Below, piece after piece: positions 1 to 4,084 of a stretch of 5,553 nucleotides of DNA. The stretch covers positions 1 through 5,553 of the forward strand of contig JAPUHG010000310.1 in NCBI GenBank assembly GCA_027297845.1, in the 5' to 3' direction. The stretch is from Gammaproteobacteria bacterium. GTDB taxonomy: Bacteria > Pseudomonadota > Gammaproteobacteria > Steroidobacterales > MnTg04. The first letter of the stretch is position 1; the number at the start of each line of letters is the position of its first letter. The translations under genes were made by a program, and so were the position numbers. A model generated the notes under the pieces. The model did not search any database. It saw nothing but the letters and a program-made list of their open reading frames with translations, and was not told where the DNA came from.

Positions 1-175
1 GTCGGGCGTTTTCCTGAATCCGCCCCATGGTCTCATTGAGTCGGTAGGTATCCTTGCTCTTCAGAAAAATAGAAACGGCGCCGACCATCAAAATGCTGCC
101 TATCAACAAAGAGATCATCAGTTCAACCAGGCTCATGCCTGATTGATTTCGAAAATTTCGAATAACCGTCTTCAT
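1..175 (-). CDS. pilW: Type IV pilus minor pilin PilW, N-terminal part (runs off the left edge)
   Basis: Only the first 58 codons are in the window. The protein begins with a short basic leader ending in Gly13. The processed N-terminus is MSLVELM (Met14 at +1, Glu18 at +5), followed by a hydrophobic helix (about residues 19-37) and then the stretch IFLKSKDTYRLNE. That combination is characteristic of PilW rather than of PilV or PilX. PilW is a minor pilin of the tip/priming complex, inserted in the inner membrane and cleaved by PilD. The start ATG (175-173) overlaps the pilV stop codon as ATGA, so translation is probably coupled to pilV; no strong Shine-Dalgarno of its own is visible. The +1 residue is Met instead of the usual Phe. 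The truncation is caused by the window edge and is not biological. The pilin call is very secure and the PilW call is secure from sequence and gene order. Confidence 0.9.
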   Translation of the reverse strand, partial: MKTVIRNFRNQSGMSLVELMISLLIGSILMVGAVSIFLKSKDTYRLNETMGRIQENAR

Positions 176-645
176 ATCTGCACCGTCAGCTGGTATTGGG
201 AAGGCTGCGGACTACCGGCATCGTTCCATACAACGGTAATGACAAAAGTCGTTGGCAAGGTGGCAACATTGACCGCGACGCCCGCCTGCCCGTTGGGCAG
301 CGCAATAGCGACTTCGGCCTGCCAGAAAAGAAGATCGTTGGCGGCCATTTGGGTTGGCGTGCAGTCCACGCCTCCGTTGATGCAGCCGAAATTTGCCGCG
401 GCGCCCGCATAATCGATGCCGGCCGTGCGATTCGCACGGATTCGGTCGGCCATGTCAGCCGCCAGTATGACGGCCTGGCTATTGAGCAGGGCGGTACGCC
501 CGCTTTGCAGGCTGTAAACATACATTCGGGCGACGCCAAGCAGTCCGACCGATAACACGACCAGGGCAACCAAAGATTCAACCAGGGAAAAGCCCCGAAT
601 CCGTTTTCTCGCGCTGTGCCTTAAATTATTGTTGCTAATAATCAT
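172..645 (-). CDS. pilV: Type IV pilus minor pilin PilV
   Basis: 157 residues. An 18-residue, Arg/Lys-rich leader ends RIRG|FSLVES: cleavage after Gly18, Phe at +1, Glu23 at +5. A hydrophobic N-helix (about 20-42) follows with the VALVVLSVGLLG pattern typical of PilV. The globular part has two cysteines (C88, C95) and ends with the VVWND type of strand common in PilV C-termini. Known role: minor pilin of the PilVWX-FimU-PilY1 complex that primes pilus assembly at the inner membrane. The ATG at 645 is the only sensible start; a GGAG (659-656, minus sense) lies 10 nt upstream, directly after the stop codon of the preceding pilin gene. The gap to that gene is 15 bp and pilW follows with a 4-bp overlap, so this is one operon. 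Confidence 0.92.
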   Translation of the reverse strand: MIISNNNLRHSARKRIRGFSLVESLVALVVLSVGLLGVARMYVYSLQSGRTALLNSQAVILAADMADRIRANRTAGIDYAGAAANFGCINGGVDCTPTQMAANDLLFWQAEVAIALPNGQAGVAVNVATLPTTFVITVVWNDAGSPQPSQYQLTVQI

Positions 646-660
646 TCGCAGGACACTCCA

Positions 661-1284
661 TTAAGGGCAGGTACCGCCCAATTGAGCCAGGGCAAAATCA
701 ATATCGGCGACGTCACGGCCTAATTGTGGTCGGCCGGTTACCGGGACCATCACCATGCGAGCCGCCGAGCCGGAGGTGCCCTGGCTGACATTGCCGCGGG
801 CGTCGCAGAACAACACCATCGTGACCGAGGGGCCGAGGGGTCCGTTGCGGCGAAACCCATTTGGGGTGAACGACGTGAAGGCAGCGTCGGAACGGACAGT
901 AACTTGCGCGGGCGGCGCCGCGTGCGCTTCCAGAATAATCTCACCGGGGTCGATAATGATATTGCCATCAGGTTGCCCATTGGCATCGAGATCGGCATCG
1001 TCGACAAAAACGACCCAGCCGACCATATTCCCGCCGACGTTGCAGGCCGGCGCAGCCGCCAATGGATTGTTGCTCGCACACAAGGTAACCGGAACACGGC
1101 GTTTTACCGCTTCTGATCGTGCCCGATGCATGGATGTCACCAGGTCATTGGTAGACCCTGCCATCCGGCTGGTCTGGATGGTTCTGGTAAAGCTGGGTAT
1201 ACCGACGCTGAAGAGGATCGCTACCACGACAATCGTGACCAGCAATTCCAGCAGAGTGAATCCGTTGGCTAGGTGTCTGTTCAT
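661..1284 (-). CDS. fimU: GspH/FimT-family minor pilin, FimU-like
   Basis: 207 residues from the ATG at 1284. The leader MNRHLANG|FTLLELL is cleaved after Gly8, with Phe9 at +1 and Glu13 at +5, followed by a hydrophobic helix to about residue 30. The rest fits the GspH/FimT pseudopilin domain, with the family's GWVVFVDD...DPGEIIL stretch, the LFCDARG strand near 155-164 and a terminal CP. Four cysteines (C69, C81, C160, C206) fall where the neighbouring fimT product also has four, suggesting two conserved disulfides. An acidic Asp/Asn/Gly-rich loop at 95-115 is longer than in that neighbour. Start choice: no clear Shine-Dalgarno is seen, and an in-frame ATG at 1317 and a TTG at 1377 exist. 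I prefer 1284 because it gives a normal 8-residue leader. The second position in the operon, between fimT and pilV, matches fimU of P. aeruginosa. The exact paralog name is inference. Confidence 0.85.
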   Translation of the reverse strand: MNRHLANGFTLLELLVTIVVVAILFSVGIPSFTRTIQTSRMAGSTNDLVTSMHRARSEAVKRRVPVTLCASNNPLAAAPACNVGGNMVGWVVFVDDADLDANGQPDGNIIIDPGEIILEAHAAPPAQVTVRSDAAFTSFTPNGFRRNGPLGPSVTMVLFCDARGNVSQGTSGSAARMVMVPVTGRPQLGRDVADIDFALAQLGGTCP

Positions 1285-1367
1285 GGCTACGCAGTTTAGA
1301 GAGAAAACAAGCGCCATGGACCGGTATCCCGACGACCGGGTGGGCAATGCCGATAAACGGTCGCAAA

Positions 1368-1901
1368 TCAGGGACAAACCAGTTGCTGATTGCTGGCGTT
1401 CCTCGCAGATACCCTGGGGCGCCCGGTATAACTGATGATCACGGCACGCGCAGCCAGCGCACCGCGTGAGTCACAAAATGTGACGGTGCCATTTACGCTG
1501 CGCACGCCAAGCGGCCGGAACCTGAAAACCCGGCGATTAGCCGTTATTTTCAGCCCCTCGCGTGCCGGTTTTACATAAAGCAACGGTTCTCCCGGATCGA
1601 GACGGGCGGGCCGGTCCTGGTCGAGGTTGGCAAAAACCAGCCAGCCCAGATTCCAGGAATCTGCCGTGCACTGCCGGCCGCCGCCACTCGGGCACAACAC
1701 GATTTCCCGATTCCTTTTGGCGGCTTCGCCACGGGCAAACTGGATGGTTCCGACCAGCTCATTGACCGCGGATGTACGTCTGCTGTTCATGATCATTTCT
1801 CTAAATGAAGGGATAGCGCCGGTCAGCAATATGGCGGTAATTCCAATGACCAGCATCAGCTCGAGCAGAGTCATGCCTGAGGAATTCGAATGGTTTTGCA
1901 T
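1368..1901 (-). CDS. fimT: GspH/FimT-family minor pilin, FimT-like
   Basis: 177 residues. The leader MQNHSNSSG is cleaved after Gly9 before MTLLELM (Glu14 at +5), and a hydrophobic helix follows to about residue 31. The domain is GspH/FimT: the helix continues into FARGEAAKRNREIVLCPS, then the GWLVFANLDQD...LDPGEPLL segment, VTFCDSRG, SYTGRPR and a terminal CP. Cysteines 70, 78, 143 and 176 parallel those of the downstream paralog. It is the first gene of the minus-strand pilin operon and is divergent from thiO, the same placement as fimT in P. aeruginosa. In other species FimT-type pilins have been linked to DNA binding during uptake. Here the Arg/Lys-rich C-terminal part would allow that, but this is inference. 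Met rather than Phe is at +1. No convincing sigma70 or sigma54 promoter or strong ribosome binding site was found for it. The next gene starts 83 bp downstream with nothing notable between. Confidence 0.87.
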   Translation of the reverse strand: MQNHSNSSGMTLLELMLVIGITAILLTGAIPSFREMIMNSRRTSAVNELVGTIQFARGEAAKRNREIVLCPSGGGRQCTADSWNLGWLVFANLDQDRPARLDPGEPLLYVKPAREGLKITANRRVFRFRPLGVRSVNGTVTFCDSRGALAARAVIISYTGRPRVSARNASNQQLVCP

Positions 1902-1932
1902 GCCAGTAATTTTGTCGCGCAGCGCTCGCCGC

Positions 1933-1961
1933 CGACAGCCGACTATCTGGCGTCGACAGCC
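1933..1961. repeat. 8-bp direct repeat CGACAGCC, 21 bp apart
   Basis: CGACAGCC occurs at 1933-1940 and again at 1954-1961, exactly 21 bp apart, which is about two helical turns. The second copy overlaps the thiO -35 element and the left arm of the palindrome. The arrangement suits a factor binding the same DNA face twice in the fimT-thiO intergenic region, but eight bases is short and chance cannot be excluded. Confidence 0.3.
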
Positions 1962-1980
1962 TGATTCAGGCTGCTAGAAT
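1953..1980 (+). promoter_or_regulatory. Predicted sigma70 promoter of thiO
   Basis: TCGACA (1953-1958, five of six matches to the -35 consensus) is followed after 16 bp by TAGAAT (1975-1980, five of six matches to the -10). Transcription would begin near 1987, leaving a leader of about 25 nt before the GTG of thiO. The whole spacer is occupied by a perfect inverted repeat, so the promoter looks regulated. Prediction from sequence only. Confidence 0.6.
1957..1973. repeat. Perfect 17-bp palindrome in the thiO promoter spacer (candidate operator)
   Basis: CAGCCTGATTCAGGCTG is a perfect inverted repeat with 8-bp arms around one central T. It covers the last two bases of the predicted -35 and ends one base before the -10 of thiO. 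It also lies 56-72 bp upstream of the divergent fimT start codon. The symmetry and position fit a dimeric repressor site. A hairpin RNA role is unlikely because it lies upstream of the predicted transcription start. Confidence 0.5.
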
Positions 1981-2011
1981 AAGATTCGTATACCAACGAG
2001 TTGAGATTTTT

Positions 2012-3103
2012 GTGCGTGCAAAAACCGATGTACTGATTGTTGGCGGCGGCATTATCGGCCTGATGACGGCTCGAGAGTTGCTCGGGCGGGGCCGCAAAGT
2101 CATCGTGGTCGACAAAGGTCCTGCCGGTCTCGAAGCCTCGCACGCGGCAGGCGGAATCCTGTCGGCTATACCGCCATGGGATGCGCCACCGGCGATCGTC
2201 AGACTGGCCCGGCTGAGCCTGAATATTTATCCATCCCTGGCCGAGGAATTGCTGGACGAAACCGGCATCGATTCCGAGCTGTGGTCCTGCGGACTGCTTT
2301 ACCTGGCGACCGGTGCGGATCAGGCGTGGCCTAGCGACTTTTTACCGGTTGGCGCCAAGGTCATGGACAGTGCGGAACTTGAGGAAATGGAGCCGGCGGT
2401 TTCAATACCGAAGGGGCGCCATTTGTTGCTGCCGGCCATTGCCCAGATCAATAACCGCTGGCTACTCGAGGCGCTGGTCGCATCCATCGGTATGCGCGGT
2501 GGCCTGGTGCTGGACAATACGGAGGTCAGCGGCCTGAAACGCAACAAGAGAAGGGTTTGCGGGGTTGCAACCAGCGCGGGCCCATTGGAGGCAGAACAGG
2601 TCCTGATAGCCGCAGGCGCCTGGACGGACAGACTGCTGGATACGCTCGGCGTGCAAATCGGCGTTTACCCGCTGCTCGGTCAGATGATCAGTTTTCAGGC
2701 CGACCCGGGGTTTTTGAACCGGATCATCGTTGCTGGTGAGCAGTACCTGGTGCCGCGTCAGGATGGGACGATACTGGTTGGCTCGACGGTCGAGAATGTC
2801 GGCTTTGACAAGAAAACCACTGCATCGGCGGCAAAAATGCTCAGCGAGTTTGCCGCAAAACGGCTACCCGCGCTCGCGGGCCAGCGAGCTGTAGAGCACT
2901 GGTGTGGCCTGCGACCCGGCAGCACGAGCGATGTGCCGTTTATCGGCGAGCTAAGGCCGTTTCAGGGCCTTTACCTGGCAAGCGGTCATAACCACCTTGG
3001 CATCGCCCTAGCCACCGGTACGGCGCGCCTGATGGCCGAAATGATGTGCGGTAGCGAGCTCAGCCTGCCGGCTGACGATTTCGCCTTGTCGCGGGCCGCA
3101 TAG
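2012..3103 (+). CDS. thiO: FAD-dependent glycine oxidase ThiO
   Basis: 363 residues, the usual length for ThiO in the DadA/D-amino-acid-oxidase-like FAD family. It oxidises glycine to the imine (dehydroglycine) that ThiG uses to build the thiazole of thiamine; it is cytosolic. The N-terminal dinucleotide fold carries GGGIIG (11-16) and the acidic end of beta-2 at D34. The segment HAAGGILSAIPPW follows at about 44-56, then a mid-protein AAGAWTD motif. The GLRPG motif has R301, the position that binds the substrate carboxylate in this family. ASGHNHLGIALATGTA (about 323-338) closes the FAD site. The start is GTG at 2012; no earlier in-frame start fits, and the next ATG (2063) would remove the FAD motif. 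A weak GAGA lies 5 nt upstream. It is divergent from the pilin operon, as is the D-amino-acid oxidase-type gene next to fimT in P. aeruginosa. No other thiamine genes are nearby. A related amine or D-amino-acid oxidase activity is the main alternative. Confidence 0.85.
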   Translation: MRAKTDVLIVGGGIIGLMTARELLGRGRKVIVVDKGPAGLEASHAAGGILSAIPPWDAPPAIVRLARLSLNIYPSLAEELLDETGIDSELWSCGLLYLATGADQAWPSDFLPVGAKVMDSAELEEMEPAVSIPKGRHLLLPAIAQINNRWLLEALVASIGMRGGLVLDNTEVSGLKRNKRRVCGVATSAGPLEAEQVLIAAGAWTDRLLDTLGVQIGVYPLLGQMISFQADPGFLNRIIVAGEQYLVPRQDGTILVGSTVENVGFDKKTTASAAKMLSEFAAKRLPALAGQRAVEHWCGLRPGSTSDVPFIGELRPFQGLYLASGHNHLGIALATGTARLMAEMMCGSELSLPADDFALSRAA

Positions 3104-3129
3104 CCATAGCGCGCCAAGCTGCCTATAAT
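3101..3129 (+). promoter_or_regulatory. Predicted promoter of the Fur-family gene, overlapping the thiO stop
   Basis: A perfect TATAAT (3124-3129) is preceded at 17 bp by TAGCCA (3101-3106, four of six matches), whose first three bases are the thiO stop codon. Transcription would start close to 3135-3137, at the ATG of the next gene (3136), so the transcript could be leaderless. There is no Shine-Dalgarno between the -10 and the ATG. Confidence 0.55.
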
Positions 3130-3135
3130 CAACCC

Positions 3136-3564
3136 ATGGCGAATCAGAAAACATTGTCGATGGACACGGCGAGCCTGCGCCGGCATTTGCATGGCAGTCG
3201 TATTTTGCCAACCCGCCAGCGGATGGAAATTGCCTCTGTTTTGTTGGCGAGGCCACAGCATTTGTCAGCCGAGCAGATATTGGAAACCCTGCAAAAGGCC
3301 GGTTCGGCGGTATCCAAGGCAACCGTTTATAACACCCTGAACCTGTTCGCCAAACATGACCTGGTGCGCACGATCAACGTAGCAGGTGAGCGCACCCTGT
3401 ACGACTCGAACACCGAAAATCACGCCCATTTTTATAACCTGGATAGCGGTGAAATCACCGATATCGACGCAATCCGTGTGCATGATCTGCCCTTGCCGCC
3501 TGAGGGCACGGTAGTTGAGGAAATCGATCTGGTGATCAGGGTCAGGAATCGGCCAGATTCATAG
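3136..3564 (+). CDS. Fur-superfamily transcriptional regulator, Irr-like, cysteine-free
   Basis: 142 residues, normal Fur-family length. The N-terminal winged helix includes LPTRQRMEIASVLL (24-37), HLSAEQILETL (42-52) and the recognition helix VSKATVYNTLNLF (59-71). The TVYNTL form resembles Irr and PerR-like members. The dimerisation domain starts ERTLYDSNTENHAHFY and continues LDSGEITDID, then PLPPEGTVVEEIDLVIRVR, which resembles Irr C-termini. Where classical Fur has CxxC after the His cluster, this protein has N and S, and there is no cysteine anywhere, so a Cys4 structural zinc site is impossible. H42, H96 and H98 remain as possible metal or haem ligands. Known Irr proteins control iron and haem genes; the targets here cannot be read from the window. 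The ATG at 3136 is chosen because it gives full family length; an in-frame ATG at 3160 is an alternative. It has its own promoter 32 bp after thiO and a terminator hairpin 57 bp downstream. Confidence 0.83.
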   Translation: MANQKTLSMDTASLRRHLHGSRILPTRQRMEIASVLLARPQHLSAEQILETLQKAGSAVSKATVYNTLNLFAKHDLVRTINVAGERTLYDSNTENHAHFYNLDSGEITDIDAIRVHDLPLPPEGTVVEEIDLVIRVRNRPDS

Positions 3565-3618
3565 TCGCCAAGCCAGGAAGCCGGTTGGGCCAGGGGTGAG
3601 ATAAATTCAATTTCAGGA

Positions 3619-3655
3619 TTGCCCGCAGCGCGGGCGTTTTCTATACTGCGCGCCC
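3619..3655 (+). promoter_or_regulatory. tRNA-Thr promoter with GC-rich discriminator
   Basis: TTGCCC (3619-3624) and TATACT (3642-3647) are 17 bp apart, and GCGCGCCC follows the -10 directly (3648-3655). A GC-rich discriminator of this kind is typical of stringently controlled stable-RNA promoters. The start would be near 3654, giving a 5' leader of about 35 nt removed by RNase P. The -35 and spacer overlap a terminator-like hairpin. Confidence 0.65.
3621..3640 (+). terminator. Intrinsic terminator after the Fur-family gene
   Basis: GCCCGC (3621-3626), loop AGC, GCGGGC (3630-3635), then GTTTT. The 6-bp all-GC stem with a short loop and a T-run lies 57 bp after the stop codon. The T-run is short (four, then C), so termination may be partial. 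It occupies the -35 and spacer of the tRNA promoter. Confidence 0.6.
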
Positions 3656-3689
3656 AGCATCGACTGGAAACGGCTGAAACGCGAATACT

Positions 3690-3765
3690 GCCGGAATAGC
3701 TCAGTTGGTAGAGCAGCGCATTCGTAATGCGAAGGTCGTAGGTTCGACTCCTATTTCCGGCACCA
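3690..3765 (+). tRNA. tRNA-Thr (anticodon CGU)
   Basis: 76 nt including an encoded CCA (3763-3765) and discriminator A3762. The acceptor stem is GCCGGAA (3690-3696) with TTCCGGC (3755-3761), 7 of 7 paired. The D arm is GCTC/GAGC. The anticodon loop TTCGTAA has CGT at 3723-3725, reading ACG codons. The T arm is GTAGG-TTCGACT-CCTAT. The D, anticodon and T arms closely match E. coli thrW; differences are in the acceptor stem. The first anticodon-stem pair (27-43) is G-A, as I recall for the E. coli gene. A T7 run begins two bases after the CCA, and a tandem repeat array follows. Confidence 0.97.
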
Positions 3766-3837
3766 ATTTTTTTGGAACGGCATATTTTTAGATTGGTATC
3801 AACTGATAGCGACTCGAAGGATGGTCCGACGCCGTGT
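3757..3837 (+). repeat. tRNA-like repeat unit 1
   Basis: 81 bp. The first nine bases are the real tRNA 3' end. A T7 run lies at 3767-3773, TTGGTA at 3793-3798 (also present in the tRNA D loop), CGAAGG at 3815-3820, and a T-arm-like hairpin ATGG/CCGT around loop TCCGACG at 3821-3835. Confidence 0.7.
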
Positions 3838-3917
3838 CCGGCACCATTTTTTTTGAATAGAGTAGTTTTGGATTGGGGTCATCAGACAGCGACACGAAGG
3901 ATGGTTTGACGCCGTGT
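3838..3917 (+). repeat. tRNA-like repeat unit 2
   Basis: 80 bp. It opens with CCGGCACCA exactly like the tRNA 3' end, then T8 (3847-3854). CGAAGG is at 3895-3900, and a T-arm-like hairpin with loop TTTGACG lies at 3901-3915. GCCG-TGTC-CGGC at 3831-3842, just before the T8, could act as a small terminator stem; the same element recurs at 3911-3922. Confidence 0.7.
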
Positions 3918-3974
3918 CCGGCACCGTTTTTTTGAGTTGGCGTCATTTGACAGCGACGCGAAGGATGGTTCGAC
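3918..3974 (+). repeat. tRNA-like repeat unit 3 (shortened)
   Basis: 57 bp, shorter than the other two: about 16 bp are lost after the T7 run (3927-3933) and the distal CCGTGTCCGGCACC is missing. It nevertheless has the best match to the tRNA, with GCGAAGG (3958-3964) and GGTTCGAC (3967-3974), separated by 2 nt instead of 5 nt in the tRNA. Confidence 0.65.
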
Positions 3975-3992
3975 AGCATTTTTCGTCTAGGG

Positions 3993-4006
3993 AGATTCCC
4001 GAATCT
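3993..4006. repeat. 14-bp perfect palindrome upstream of the lipoprotein gene
   Basis: AGATTC-CC-GAATCT is a perfect inverted repeat between the repeat array and the lipoprotein gene. Its last base begins TTGACG (4006-4011), which resembles a -35 element, but I find no good -10 at normal spacing. It is a candidate operator only. Confidence 0.3.
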
Positions 4007-4074
4007 TGACGCAGGGGCTTGCATGATCGAGAACACGTATTAGGATACGAGGTTCCGGTCAAGCAGCGCACTAC

Positions 4075-4078
4075 AGGA
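4075..4078 (+). promoter_or_regulatory. Shine-Dalgarno deciding the start of the lipoprotein gene
   Basis: AGGA lies 6 nt before the ATG at 4085. It supports that start over the in-frame TTG at 4019, which would put 22 extra polar residues before the lipoprotein signal peptide. Confidence 0.6.
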
Positions 4079-4084
4079 ACACCA

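Larger units (their letters stand above)
3757..3974. repeat. Array of three tRNA-like tandem repeats downstream of tRNA-Thr
   Basis: Three imperfect units begin with CCGGCACC at 3757 (inside the tRNA 3' end), 3838 and 3918, with periods of 81 and 80 bp. Together with the leader of the next gene they fill the 319-bp gap between the tRNA and the lipoprotein gene. Segment 3801-3845 matches 3881-3925 at 39 of 45 positions; 3885-3910 matches 3949-3974 at 24 of 26. Each unit has CCGGCACC, a T7-8 run, TTGG...TCA, AGCGAC, CGAAGGATGGT, GAC. The distal part resembles the 3' half of the tRNA: GCGAAGG and GGTTCGAC are found in both. Each GACGCCG context can fold as a T-arm-like hairpin (ATGG, 7-nt loop, CCGT), clearest in the first two units. 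The array appears to derive from repeated duplication of the tRNA 3' region. I see no convincing reading frame in it. Confidence 0.8.

Noticed and set aside
1285..1377. Longer versions of the FimU-like protein starting at ATG 1317 or TTG 1377
   Set aside because: These would give unusually long prepilin leaders. The ATG at 1284 gives a standard 8-residue leader, though no Shine-Dalgarno decides it.
755..1435. Long plus-strand open frame opposite the FimU-like gene (226 codons)
   Set aside because: Antisense shadow of a GC-rich gene. The minus strand has the full prepilin signature and GspH domain.
1981..2011. TPP riboswitch upstream of thiO
   Set aside because: The predicted leader is about 25 nt, far too short for a THI element, and the conserved CTGAGA-type core is not present.
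3756..3926. Repeated TCCGGCACC as integrase attachment sites of a mobile island at the tRNA 3' end
   Set aside because: tRNA 3' ends are common att sites, but the copies are only 80 bp apart, form a regular tandem array with tRNA-like internal sequence, and no integrase or mobile gene is in the window. A decayed integration history is not excluded.
3757..3974. CRISPR array
   Set aside because: The repeated part is most of the 80-bp unit, with no short constant repeat separating unique spacers and no cas genes.
3788..4036. Minus-strand open frame of 82 codons across the repeat array
   Set aside because: It exists because the repeats are free of stops in that frame. The translation is low-complexity and repetitive, with no good ribosome binding site or recognisable domain.
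4019..4084. TTG start 22 codons upstream of the lipoprotein gene
   Set aside because: It adds polar residues before the signal peptide. The ATG at 4085 has AGGA at the right distance and gives a normal lipoprotein signal.
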